This document shows, in pieces, positions 34,479 to 42,816 of a stretch of 64,000 nt of DNA. The notes under the pieces are model-generated. The model was not told where the DNA came from, did no database searches, and worked only from the letters and a program-made list of their open reading frames with translations. How positions within the stretch are numbered: position 1 is the first letter of the stretch; the number at the start of each line of letters is the position of its first letter. A program made the translations under genes and the position numbers. Source of the DNA: Chitinophaga sp. CB10 (GTDB lineage Bacteria; Bacteroidota; Bacteroidia; Chitinophagales; Chitinophagaceae); NCBI GenBank assembly GCA_001870995.2, contig MLAV02000004.1:1-64000 (forward strand), read 5' to 3'.

Positions 34479-36533
34479 TTACAAATTGATCACTACTCCC
34501 AGGTTTGCCACGGCGCCGGTACCTTTCACATAATAACGGCCTTCCGTGGTAGCGCCCCGCACAGCGGAGTGTGTAGGGTAATAGTCGGCGTTAAAGAGGT
34601 TGTTAACCGCAAACGTCAACAGTACATGCTTCAGCTTATAGGAAGTGTACAGATCAAACAGCGTATAGCCGTTTACGGGGTATTTACCATAGTTCCAGGC
34701 ATCTTTCGGGAAAACATCGCGGGAGCCGATGCTGGTCATCTGCATGGAGATATCCCAGCGGCGGGTAATTTTGACGTTCACATTCCCTCCCACTTTGACC
34801 GGTGAAATGGTGGAGTTATCGATCTTTCCTGCATAGGAGCCGTCGTTGCGGGTATCTTCTTTGCCGTCCATGTAGCCGAGGATACCGCCCAGCCTTAACC
34901 AGCTGGTGGCTTTATAGCCCAGTACTGCCTCTACGCCGTAAATCTTTTGCGGTAGCTGGATCAGCTCGAAGCTGCCGGGCGTTACCTCTTTAAAGGTCGC
35001 CCCCTTCTTACTGGTGCTGTAATAGCCGGTTACTTCGTAATGGAAACGTTGGATATCCCCGTTGACGCCCAGCTCAAAATTATTCACTTTTACGGGCGTA
35101 ACGTCGATGGCATTGAGGGAAACGCCATTCCGCAGGACGAGCCCAATATCGCCGATAGAGTAGCCCTGGGAGAAGCTGGCAAACGGCTGCATACAGGCGC
35201 GCCTGTTATACCGCAGGCCGGCATTGAATACCAGCGCATCGTAGGTATTGGTGGCGCCAGGCACAAAGTTGGTTCCTTTGGTGATATCGCTGACTTTAAA
35301 CAGCAGGTTCTCGTAACGTACGCCAGCTTTGAATACCCAGTCCTTAGCCAGGATGAATTTGGACTGCAGGTATGGCGCAATGCTGTTCATATTCATATCC
35401 GGCGTAACGAGTTTATCCGCCATGTCCTTTTGTACGGTATGGTCCTTCAGGAAGTCTATTCCATAAATTAAGAGTACCTGGTTATTTCCCGGCAGCTCAA
35501 AAGGCGTTGAAAAATTGAAGCGGCCACCCCAGTGGTCGGAATAGATTTGATTATAGGCTTCAAATACGGAGTTGATATCGTTGTAATAAGCGGTTACATT
35601 GGCTTCCGTTTTACCGAAGGTACCGGTGTATTTGATGTTCAGCGTTTTATTGTAGGGCGTGCCGCCGAGGATGTTGGTATCACCGCGGACTCCTATTGCC
35701 GGAGAAACGCCAAAGTTCCCTTTGGTACCAATGTATTTACTGTCCTGTATGCTGTTGAAATAGTTGCCCATTACCTCGATCCGGTGCCTGGTTGAAAAGT
35801 CGTACCCTAATTTCACCAGGGCATTGTAGGTCCGGGTTTCTCCCAGGCCGTAAAAAGGGCTGACCACCACACCGTCCGCGGACCTTACCACACCGGAATG
35901 GGCCATTTTCCCCTGCACGACGTAGTCAAATTTGCCTATGCCGCCTTTGAAAACCTGGGAAATGTTATAACCATAGGTTTCATCGGCTTTAGCCAGGTTC
36001 AGGCTGTTGTTGAAGTAGGTGGAGGAGCTGAACGGGACGGTCTTTTCCGGCTTTATGGTGATGTAGTTGATGATACCGCCTGCGCCCCCGTTTCCATACA
36101 TGGAAGAGGCGCCGTTAATGACCTCTACGTGGTCAATAGCGCTGACGTCAATGGTTTTGAGGTCCCTCCCGCCATTGCGCAAGGGGGTGGACTGCGGTAC
36201 GCCGTCAATCAACACGAGAAAGTTCCTGCCGCGCAGTTTCCCGATAAAGTTGTTCTGCCCTTCTTCGCTGGGTGAAATACCGGGTATTTTTTGCATCAGG
36301 ATATAGGGCAGGTTATTGCTGATCTGCGACTGCCTGGCCAGTTCATTCCGGGATATCAGTACGACAGACGACGGTACTTCATTAACACGCTCGGCTATAC
36401 GACTGGCGGTGACGATCACATCTTTCAACTGGCTGGTAGTATCAGTGAGGCTTCGCATACGGCTGCTATCCTGCCCTGCGGCCTGCGTGGCGATAGCGGC
36501 GGTTAAAAGCGCTGAAATATAGGCTGATCTCAT
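34479..36533 (-). CDS. TonB-dependent outer-membrane receptor (siderophore-type)
   Basis: 684 aa with signal peptide (MRSAYISALLTAAIATQAAG). TonB box region QLKDVIVTASRIAERVNEVP, plug with RGRNFLVLIDGVPQSTPLRN and HVEVINGASSMYGNGGAGGI, and a 22-strand barrel ending GAVANLGVVINL. The plug is of the FecA/siderophore kind rather than SusC, and there is no N-terminal carboxypeptidase-like domain. Likely substrate is a ferric siderophore or another metal chelate. It is a single gene, divergent from the GH11 lipoprotein. Confidence 0.9.
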   Translation of the reverse strand: MRSAYISALLTAAIATQAAGQDSSRMRSLTDTTSQLKDVIVTASRIAERVNEVPSSVVLISRNELARQSQISNNLPYILMQKIPGISPSEEGQNNFIGKLRGRNFLVLIDGVPQSTPLRNGGRDLKTIDVSAIDHVEVINGASSMYGNGGAGGIINYITIKPEKTVPFSSSTYFNNSLNLAKADETYGYNISQVFKGGIGKFDYVVQGKMAHSGVVRSADGVVVSPFYGLGETRTYNALVKLGYDFSTRHRIEVMGNYFNSIQDSKYIGTKGNFGVSPAIGVRGDTNILGGTPYNKTLNIKYTGTFGKTEANVTAYYNDINSVFEAYNQIYSDHWGGRFNFSTPFELPGNNQVLLIYGIDFLKDHTVQKDMADKLVTPDMNMNSIAPYLQSKFILAKDWVFKAGVRYENLLFKVSDITKGTNFVPGATNTYDALVFNAGLRYNRRACMQPFASFSQGYSIGDIGLVLRNGVSLNAIDVTPVKVNNFELGVNGDIQRFHYEVTGYYSTSKKGATFKEVTPGSFELIQLPQKIYGVEAVLGYKATSWLRLGGILGYMDGKEDTRNDGSYAGKIDNSTISPVKVGGNVNVKITRRWDISMQMTSIGSRDVFPKDAWNYGKYPVNGYTLFDLYTSYKLKHVLLTFAVNNLFNADYYPTHSAVRGATTEGRYYVKGTGAVANLGVVINL

Positions 36534-36841
36534 AAATTATAAAGCGTTTTGACTGGCATTCCCGGCTTAAAGGCCGCAAAATTAACGGTCACAGGCGGGA
36601 AATAATGATCAAAAGCGGAAAATTTTAGCGGTGGGAGATGCGGATCGGGAAAATTGACATTTCCTGATCCAGTCGGTTAACATTTAAAGGATAATACATG
36701 TCTACTTTTTGACAATGTAAATTTTGGTTATCCATTGACCACCCCGGGCCTGAACATTTGTATAACAATTTTGGAGATTATTAGCATCGTTCTATTTTCA
36801 AATAAGGTTCTTTTGTTTTTTCCTAACAAAAAACCCACGAT
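36534..36841. other. Divergent intergenic region, TonB receptor / GH11
   Basis: 308 bp, AT-rich. It holds the near-perfect palindrome at 36642-36670 listed separately. No clear Fur box or -7/-33 pair could be assigned and no ORF is convincing. Confidence 0.5.
36642..36670. promoter_or_regulatory. 11-bp near-perfect palindrome, possible operator
   Basis: GGATCGGGAAA (36642-36652) and TTTCCTGATCC (36660-36670) pair at 10 of 11 positions (one G-T) around 7 nt. It is roughly mid-way between the divergent receptor and xylanase starts, so it may be a regulator binding site for one or both genes. Confidence 0.45.
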
Positions 36842-37600
36842 ATGAAAAAACAAAACCCTCTGACAAGGGTAACCAGGCAGGTTACCTTTGGCGCTGCTGT
36901 AGTCATTCTTGCAGGCGCTGCAATTTTAACTGGATGTAAAAAAGACGCAAAGACCCTCCCCGACGTAGCAGGTATTGAACGCCCCGGCAATACCGCCACC
37001 ACTGAAACCTACCAGTCAGGCACCCATAACGGCTTCTTCTGGTCCCTCTGGAAAAGCGATGGCGCTACCGGCACTGTAAATTACGCCAATGGCCCCGGCG
37101 GTAATTACAGCGTTAACTGGACGGGTTTCAATGGTAATTTCACCTGCGGTAAAGGTTACTCAGTAGGCTCCCCTACCTACAAAATCGGGTATAACCTCGG
37201 CGTTTATGCCAATTCCGGCGGCGGTACCTTCGGCTGGTACGGATGGAGCCGGAACCCTTATTATGAGTACTATGTTAATGAAACCTGGGGTGCAGTATCG
37301 CCGCATACCGGCACCTATTTAGGTACATTCGAAAGCGATGGCGCAGGCTATAACGTCTGGACACGCTGGATGACGGGCAAAAACATCGATGGCGGCGATG
37401 GCTTCCGGCAAATCTACAGCTCGAGAGTTACCAAAGTTTCCACCGGTCAAAACCGGGTCATTACCTTTGCCAACCACTATAACAAGTGGAGCAGTTACGG
37501 ATATACGCTTGGTCAGCTGAATATCCCGGCGATCATGGTTTCAGAAACCTGGGGCACCAATACCAACGGTAACATTAACTGTACCATCTGGATGCAATAA
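36842..37600 (+). CDS. GH11-type endo-1,4-beta-xylanase lipoprotein
   Basis: 252 aa. A signal segment ends in AAILTGCKK, so Cys32 is probably lipidated. The remainder is a GH11 jelly roll: HNGFFWSLWKSDG, NYANGPGGNYSVNWTGFNGN and YGWSRNPYYEYYVNETWG. Glu142 in that last stretch matches the catalytic nucleophile, and Glu235 in IMVSETWGTNTNGN the acid/base. GH11 enzymes cleave xylan internally. There is no CBM and no PUL partner; the neighbours are a TonB receptor and small hypothetical genes. The strand around the nucleophile differs from the usual PLIEYYI in having YYEYYV, so specificity may differ. Confidence 0.87.
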   Translation: MKKQNPLTRVTRQVTFGAAVVILAGAAILTGCKKDAKTLPDVAGIERPGNTATTETYQSGTHNGFFWSLWKSDGATGTVNYANGPGGNYSVNWTGFNGNFTCGKGYSVGSPTYKIGYNLGVYANSGGGTFGWYGWSRNPYYEYYVNETWGAVSPHTGTYLGTFESDGAGYNVWTRWMTGKNIDGGDGFRQIYSSRVTKVSTGQNRVITFANHYNKWSSYGYTLGQLNIPAIMVSETWGTNTNGNINCTIWMQ

Positions 37601-37616
37601 TTTGATTACAGACCAA

Positions 37617-37677
37617 TACTGCCTGGCGTGCTGCCAGGCAGTACTTTCCGCCCGGGTATCCGCTGGGATTTACCCGG
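37617..37677 (+). terminator. Double hairpin after the GH11 gene
   Basis: TACTGCCTGGC / GCCAGGCAGTA (37617-37627, 37633-37643) forms an 11-bp stem, followed by a second hairpin CCGGGTA / TACCCGG (37652-37658, 37671-37677). T runs are weak, so termination may be inefficient. Confidence 0.6.
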
Positions 37678-37715
37678 AATAGGCTTCCCTGTTTTATACT
37701 TTTCCATAATCATTT

Positions 37716-38234
37716 ATGATGAAATTTTATTTTCCGTTACTTTTCATTTTTGCGATAGCAGCCTGCCAATCCCCTGCCGTTAAACACGCGGAGGTAAAGA
37801 AAAACTTCCTGATCGGCAAATGGCACAGGTTCTCCATGGCCAATGGTTACAGCGAATTTGATATTGATTCGCAGTATGTTGTTTTTTATAACCAGAAAGT
37901 AGGCCGGTACGCGCTTGCGTACACGATAGAAAATGACTCCCTGAAATACCTTACAAACCCTTACGCCGCCAAGATTACCGACTATGGCGACTCCGTACTG
38001 CTGGAAGGCAATGATAGCACGCAGGCTACGTTATACCGGTTTAATGACTCGCAGGCTCCTTTTAAGTCGATCCCGGAAGTGAAAGATTCCTTGTCATTTG
38101 CAGGATACCTGGCGGGTTTTGATAAGAGGTTGATACAGGAATTTGAGAAAGTGGGAATAAAGTTTTCCGATGGCAATGAGATGCCCGGTGAGGCGGTGTA
38201 TGAGGAGTTAATGAAAAGGAGGCGGCAGGAGTAA
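37716..38234 (+). CDS. Hypothetical lipoprotein, 172 aa
   Basis: Lipoprotein signal (MKFYFPLLFIFAIAAC, start may be the second Met). The mature part has a lipocalin-like start (FLIGKWHRFSMANGYSEF) of alternating strands and a charged helical end (EAVYEELMKRRRQE). Family not recognised. Its TAA overlaps the next gene's ATG (TAATG), so the two are translationally coupled. Confidence 0.65.
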   Translation: MMKFYFPLLFIFAIAACQSPAVKHAEVKKNFLIGKWHRFSMANGYSEFDIDSQYVVFYNQKVGRYALAYTIENDSLKYLTNPYAAKITDYGDSVLLEGNDSTQATLYRFNDSQAPFKSIPEVKDSLSFAGYLAGFDKRLIQEFEKVGIKFSDGNEMPGEAVYEELMKRRRQE

Positions 38235-38611
38235 TGGATAATTTAAATATATATGCCGTTGATGCATTGACCGGGGAAGAGATCCTGCTGTTCGATAATA
38301 GTATTCATGGTTATGACAACCTGTTCAACAACGAATGGGACTTCAGCAAAATGCCGCCGCGCAAAGCTGACAAGGTTAATGTGGATGCCGCAGGTAACGA
38401 GGTATTTGAGGTGGTGGTGCGTACCTACCATAACATTGACTATGAAGATGCAGACGAGGGGTTTGTGCAGGAGAATGGTCTTATCCGGTTAATCGATCGC
38501 AGGGAGGCGGATGTGGAATATGTGAAGCGTAATGGGTTTGATGGCGTTGCGATTGTATTGTATGCGGAGAATGGGGATATGGTGATGGTGCATCAGCGGG
38601 AGTTGGCGTAG
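38234..38611 (+). CDS. Hypothetical cytoplasmic protein, 125 aa
   Basis: Family not recognised. No signal peptide or membrane segment; acidic, with patches such as VRTYHNIDYEDADEGFVQ and LIDRREADVEYVKRNGFDG. Coupled to the lipoprotein upstream by a TAATG overlap. Confidence 0.6.
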   Translation: MDNLNIYAVDALTGEEILLFDNSIHGYDNLFNNEWDFSKMPPRKADKVNVDAAGNEVFEVVVRTYHNIDYEDADEGFVQENGLIRLIDRREADVEYVKRNGFDGVAIVLYAENGDMVMVHQRELA

Positions 38612-38768
38612 ATTCTTAGGGGGCGGTTGTGAGTGTTGGTCAGGGAGTTTGGGGGATTGGTTATGCTACCAGACATGCGAATTACGGTTAAGTTGGAAGG
38701 CATTGATCCCCCTGAAAATGCATATACAGCACCGCCAGCAGCCTTAATTTTTTTTACTAACTTTAAGA

Positions 38769-39065
38769 ATGGAATACAACGAATTAAAACATTCTTTCAA
38801 CACCCTAACAACTTTAATAATTGATAAAGCTGGAGTTGAGGGAAAAATTATTTCACCCCAGGAGATTGCCATGGCTATTGGCATTACAATGGAGCAATAC
38901 ATGACTTATAGTCATTCAGATATGGTGGCAGAAGAGTTGATTGAGAAGCTCAAACAAAGTTTCGCGTATTTCCTCCGGGATATTGTCTTTGAAAAATTTG
39001 AGATGGATATGGAGGTTCCATGTGAGCCGAGAATTCCCATTCAGCCATGGGATGAAGGAGAATAA
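38769..39065 (+). CDS. Hypothetical small protein, 98 aa
   Basis: Acidic, mostly helical (MEYNELKHSFNTLTTLIIDK, MVAEELIEKLKQSFAYFLRD) with a Pro-rich end. No signal peptide. AT-rich, unlike the surrounding genes, which hints at separate origin. Family not recognised. The region between 38612 and 38768 holds nothing I can identify. Confidence 0.5.
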   Translation: MEYNELKHSFNTLTTLIIDKAGVEGKIISPQEIAMAIGITMEQYMTYSHSDMVAEELIEKLKQSFAYFLRDIVFEKFEMDMEVPCEPRIPIQPWDEGE

Positions 39066-39219
39066 AGGTTTGTTTTAGGATTTTTTTTAGATTAACTGTT
39101 GCTACTTGTAGGTTTTTGGGTACAATACCCGCACCTTTTTGTTTTGGTTCTTCGAAAATTGGTGGATATTATCTAAAAGAAATCAGGTTGTACGAAAGGA
39201 ACTCGACTAAATGTTCAGC

Positions 39220-39249
39220 TAAAAACAAAACCCCGCGCTGTGCGCGAGG
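39220..39249 (-). terminator. Intrinsic terminator downstream of the tRNA-Lys remnant
   Basis: On the minus strand CCTCGCGC / GCGCGGGG (39249-39242, 39238-39231; one mismatch) with an ACA loop is followed by TTTTGTTTTT. It sits where the terminator of an intact tRNA gene would be. Confidence 0.8.
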
Positions 39250-39261
39250 TCTTTAAGTCTT

Positions 39262-39333
39262 TCAGTTAGCCCACTGGTACTCAAACGTCCCATCCATTAA
39301 AAGTGTATTACTCTACCACTAAACTACCGAATC
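39262..39333 (-). pseudogene. Degenerate tRNA-Lys (UUU)
   Basis: On the minus strand the 5' half is close to the intact tRNA-Lys at 2181-2253: GATTCGG acceptor strand, GGTAGAG D arm and AATACACTTTTAATG around the anticodon loop with TTT. The T arm has lost about four bases (GTTTGAGTACC in place of the full T arm) and the 3' acceptor strand no longer pairs. It should not fold into a working tRNA. It keeps a terminator directly downstream. Confidence 0.75.
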
Positions 39334-39381
39334 ATCCAAAGCCCGCACAAACCATACAAAAACCTACTGATTCCCCACCCC

Positions 39382-39708
39382 CTAGTGAAAAATCGCAATC
39401 CCCCCCGCTCCTACTGCCAGCGCCAACAATCCATAATACGCCGCCTTCGTATAAGGCCTGTCCCCAAACCGTATATTGATCCCCGTTACCCCCGCAAATG
39501 CAGCCGTCTTCGGTACCACCTTGTAATAATTCACATGCGGGTACATCAACAGCACCAATATCACACCCGTCACCAGCAACGTAATTCCTAAATACAAACT
39601 GAACTTGCTGCGCGGCCCCGCCCCGCGCGTCGGCCATAGAATACCCAGGTAAGCTAAATAGGCAGCAAATGCGAGAAAGTGAATTAATAATACAATACTA
39701 AAGAGCAT
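39382..39708 (-). CDS. Small integral membrane protein, 108 aa
   Basis: From the ATG at 39708 (MLFSIVLLIHFLAFAAYLAY). Four hydrophobic helices, at about 2-23, 37-55, 66-75 and 92-107. Family not recognised. It overlaps the end of the DUF4267-like gene by 11 bp, so it is the second gene of an operon. A start further upstream (39732 or 39750) would enlarge the overlap. Confidence 0.6.
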   Translation of the reverse strand: MLFSIVLLIHFLAFAAYLAYLGILWPTRGAGPRSKFSLYLGITLLVTGVILVLLMYPHVNYYKVVPKTAAFAGVTGINIRFGDRPYTKAAYYGLLALAVGAGGIAIFH

Positions 39709-40102
39709 ATACAACAGATTTTCTGGTCGCATAGAGATAATACACGCCAAGCGCCAGGCAAACGATCAGCGCCGCCAGGTGAGGGTAAATAGCCGCTGCC
39801 GGGTGATGCGGGTTCTCCAGCACCAGCCGCAAATCATTTGCCGGCACAGGCGCCATGCAAAGCATCAGCCAACCCAAACTCCGGTACTCCTTCGTGAATA
39901 GCAATACCAGCGATAACACGCCAATGCAAAAATCCCGCATCGCCTTGATATTATGGAGCTCAAAATGGTCCGTAGGGCCAAGGTCAATACCGAAGTCCGT
40001 AGCAGCTACAGCCGGTACGGTAAAAAAGCGGTAACCGATGAAAAGAAGGAAAAGCCCGGTACCCAGGGCAGTGAAGTAAGCTGTTTTTGATAATGTTTTC
40101 AT
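39698..40102 (-). CDS. DUF4267-like integral membrane protein, 134 aa
   Basis: From the ATG at 40102 (MKTLSKTAYFTALGTGLFLL). Four membrane helices, with IKAMRDFCIGVLSLVLLFTK in the middle, a pattern I associate with DUF4267. Function unknown. Coupled by overlap with the small membrane protein downstream. Confidence 0.7.
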   Translation of the reverse strand: MKTLSKTAYFTALGTGLFLLFIGYRFFTVPAVAATDFGIDLGPTDHFELHNIKAMRDFCIGVLSLVLLFTKEYRSLGWLMLCMAPVPANDLRLVLENPHHPAAAIYPHLAALIVCLALGVYYLYATRKSVVYAL

Positions 40103-40301
40103 GTTATAGCGTTTTAATGATAACACAAAACTATCACCCGCTATCTCCCCGTTCGTTCACCCAGGTTAATAAATTCACCGGCTGCAAAATTTTCCATAAA
40201 ACGCCGGCTACCCAACAAAATCTTGCCGCATGACGGCCAATCCGGACATTTTTATTAAATTAACGGTCATATATCAACCAAAACTTTTATCCTGGAATAG
40301 T

Positions 40302-40731
40302 ATGGGGTTAATTAGTATAGATAATGAGCGAAACATACTGAATCAAATTGCCAACAATGACGAGCAGGCCTTTGTGGCCCTTTTTAACGGTTATGTACAA
40401 CAGACAGGAAAAATCGTTTTCGCCATCACCGGCTCCAAAGTACAAACGGAAGAAATCGTGCAGGACGTGTTCCTCAAAGTCTGGAACGAAAGGGCCAAAC
40501 TGCCGGAAATTAAAAAATTCAACAGCTACCTTTTCATTCTCCTGAGAAATCATACCATCAATTATATCAACAAACAGATCACGGAAAGAAAACACCAGGC
40601 GCAATACGCCAATTACGTAGAGCAGACGGAACTTGCGCCGGATACAGCGCCGATGGCCGAACACCTGGAAAAAGCCATAGACCGGCTGCCTACCCAGCAA
40701 AAAACCGTCTTCCTCCTCCGCGCCCAGGGCT
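40302..40731 (+). pseudogene. Truncated ECF sigma factor
   Basis: Starting at the ATG at 40302 (MGLISIDNERNIL), region 2 is complete (AFVALFNGYVQQTGKIVFAI, EIVQDVFLKVWNERAKL, NSYLFILLRNHTINYIN) and region 4 begins (AIDRLPTQQKTVFLLRAQGY). Just where the helix-turn-helix should follow, the similarity stops and the frame runs on for about 50 non-sigma codons to 40886. Those codons lie over the end of a different protein in another frame, so this is a deletion fusion, not a simple frameshift. It cannot recognise a -35 element as it stands. Confidence 0.85.
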
Positions 40732-40734
40732 ACA

Positions 40735-41484
40735 GAGTCCAGCAAGCCGCTCACTTTTTCCATCGACGCCATCCGCTCCGAAGACGGGAAAATCATGCAG
40801 ACGCTCATGGATTACAAAGTAAAAACCTGGTGGTGGAACAAAGCTTATACGAGCAAGGAAAAGACGGCAAAGGAGATCGACGATAAGCGGGAAATGGTAC
40901 TCCGGCCGGGTATCGACATCAACCCCGTGAACGGCGCCATCGTCATCTATCCTGAATTCGATACGCTGCAAATGCCTAAGGGAAAATATACGCTGGATAT
41001 CCGCGTGAAAAACTCCGGCGGAGAAATGTTGCTGAAAAATGCGCTCACCATCAACATCTCCTACGCGCTGGATTACGCCTACCGCTTCCAGGGTATTGAC
41101 GGTAACCTCACCGGCATAGATGTGAAGTTTGAAAGAACGCAGCTCACCGGCAATAAAATACTCGTGTACGTGACGGATAAAAATGATCAGCCGGTAGACC
41201 CGAAAAAGCTGCTGGGCTACGATTATTCCACCACCGCAGGCGTGCCGGATCTCAAGGACTGGCATAACCTCGGGCTGGAAAACCCCACCAAATACACAGA
41301 ATTCCCGGACCGCCTGGAACTGGAAGTCTCCAAATTTCCTATCCCCTACGTGCAGGGCCAGGTCGTGCGCATAGATATGTATAACAACGGCGATGTCAAC
41401 GGCGCTTACTTCAACTACTGGTTCGATTTTGCCCTCCGCAAGGAAGGCGTATGGACCATCCGGATAAAGCTGTTGTCCAGGTAA
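40735..41484 (+). pseudogene. C-terminal fragment of a DUF5007-type PUL lipoprotein
   Basis: About 250 codons: ESSKPLTFSIDAIRSEDGK at the break, KVKTWWWNKAYTSKEKTAKE, GIDINPVNGAIVIYPEFDTL and a C-terminal part ending KEGVWTIRIKLLSR. The pattern resembles DUF5007 proteins that follow SusD genes. The N-terminus with its lipoprotein signal is missing; the fragment starts right at the truncated sigma gene. It keeps its own terminator. Confidence 0.7.
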
Positions 41485-41506
41485 CCTGCTGCTGCTTCAG
41501 TACGAC

Positions 41507-41543
41507 AAAGGGTGTATCACATGCGGATACACCCTTTTTTATT
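41507..41543 (+). terminator. Intrinsic terminator after the DUF5007 fragment
   Basis: AAAGGGTGTATC and GATACACCCTTT (41507-41518, 41526-41537) form a 12-bp stem with a 7-nt loop, followed by further T. The A run on the other side makes it useful to the convergent DUF4625 operon too. Confidence 0.9.
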
Positions 41544-41565
41544 AAACACACTACACAACATTTGC

Positions 41566-42274
41566 CTATTTATCAAAATGCTCCTCTATCTCCCGCTCCT
41601 TGCCTGCCTGGTCTTTCACGGTAATATGCACATGATAATGCCCCGCCGGCGCAGCGCTCACATTTACGTGCTTATGCAGATGGTAGGTCGTCTGGCCAAC
41701 CATGGCCGCATCCGTGTAGGTTACCTCATAGGCCCATGCCCCGTGAATTTCAATCGTCACGCTGGCAATTTTATTCGGCGCACTGATATCTCCCCCCCAC
41801 ATGTAAATCCGTTTTATCTGTATTCAGTTTCAGCTCCAAACCAGCGAGGGATGGTAAAGTAGCATCCACCTTAATTTCCAGCGCGGATTCCGCCGCCGTC
41901 TGCCGGCCCTGCTGGTCAATAACGGTGACGATTACACGATAATTACCCACCGCTGCTTCCGCAGGTATATCAATATGTTTGTGGAAGTCCGCATTCTTCG
42001 CGCCGGCTAACCCTGCCGTATATACGGAGTCAAACGCCCATCCGCCGGCCGTTTGCGGGCGTATTTCCAGTTTCACCTCGCGGATGCCGCCCGGGGCAAC
42101 AATTTCCGCATCCAGGTGTAAATCGCTGCCGGCATACGCCACTTTGCTGTTGCCGCTGCCTACTTCTTTCAGGCTGATAGTGGCTTGTGGCGCTACGTCG
42201 TCTTTTTTGGAGCAGGCGAATAAGAAAGCCGACATCGCCAGCGCCATCCCGAATTTTCCAAGGGATAATCTCAT
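41566..42274 (-). pseudogene. DUF4625-type lipoprotein, frameshifted at a G7 tract
   Basis: The 5' part encodes a lipoprotein signal (FGMALAMSAFLFACSKKDD) and a first domain (DLHLDAEIVAPGGIREVKLE, FHKHIDIPAEAAVGNYRVIV). At seven C on the plus strand (41792-41798; G7 in the coding strand) the frame shifts and stops 5 codons later. With one G fewer it would read DLHVGGDISAPNKIASVTIE and continue through HLHKHVNVSAAPAGHYHVHI to the stop at 41566, giving about 235 aa with two related domains. His-rich motifs (FHKH, HLHKH, HYHVH) suggest metal binding. A slippage (phase) switch, a mutation or a sequencing error could explain it. Confidence 0.82.
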
Positions 42275-42313
42275 GATAGTTTAAATTTTAAATGAATAAA
42301 AGGTGTGAATGGA

Positions 42314-42790
42314 TTAAATAATTTTGATGCTGATGCCCCGGATCGTTTGCCAGCCCTCCTTGTCCGTCAGCCGGATCATGAAATGGTAGTCGCCCGGGTC
42401 CACATCCGCCGGCACGGCAATTTCCGCAGTGGCCGTATAATCGCGGCTGCCGGCGGGGATCGGGTAATCCTTGATGTGCAGCATAGGCTTCACCGGCGCT
42501 TTGACCGCATCCTCCTCGCAAACTTTCACCTCCGTGCTATGTGTGTGATGGTCGAAGTTGTGATGGATGTCCAGGCTGTACGCGCCCAACGCCATATTAT
42601 CGGTGAACCGCGCGCGGAACGTGAACGTCTTGCCCCGCTCCACCATACTGCACTGTTGCGGAAACCCGCCGCTGACGCCCAGGTCAATCTCCGGGTACGT
42701 GGTATCCGCCTGCGCATCGTCTTTACTGCAGGCGTAAAAAGTCATGGCGGCCAGTACCAGTAACAGGTAATACATTCGTGTTTGTTTCAT
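42314..42790 (-). CDS. DUF4625 domain lipoprotein, His-rich
   Basis: 158 aa. Lipoprotein signal (YYLLLVLAAMTFYACSKDD). The domain carries DIHHNFDHHTHSTEVKVCEE near residue 80 and DVDPGDYHFMIRLTDKEGW near the end. The His cluster is a plausible metal site. It lies 26 bp after the TonB receptor gene and 39 bp before the related frameshifted gene, so it is the third gene of a four-gene unit. Family function is unknown; a periplasmic or surface metal-binding accessory is my inference. Confidence 0.85.
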   Translation of the reverse strand: MKQTRMYYLLLVLAAMTFYACSKDDAQADTTYPEIDLGVSGGFPQQCSMVERGKTFTFRARFTDNMALGAYSLDIHHNFDHHTHSTEVKVCEEDAVKAPVKPMLHIKDYPIPAGSRDYTATAEIAVPADVDPGDYHFMIRLTDKEGWQTIRGISIKII

Positions 42791-42816
42791 GCTGTTTTTA
42801 TTTTTTTAGGGAGAAG

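Larger units (their letters stand above)
39066..39381. other. Gene-free stretch around the tRNA remnant
   Basis: About 316 bp without a protein gene. Its contents are the tRNA-Lys remnant and its terminator; 39066-39219 is AT-rich and holds nothing else I recognise. Confidence 0.6.

Noticed and set aside
38633..38824. 63-codon open frame between small hypothetical genes
   Set aside because: It overlaps the start of the 98-aa gene in another frame and has no coding character.
2181..39333. The two tRNA-Lys-like sequences as ends of one integrated element
   Set aside because: The segment between holds no integrase, conjugation or replication gene, and the distal copy keeps the 5' half and its own terminator rather than the 3' end expected for an att site.
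39262..39333. A functional second tRNA-Lys
   Set aside because: The T arm is shortened and the 3' acceptor strand does not pair with the 5' strand.
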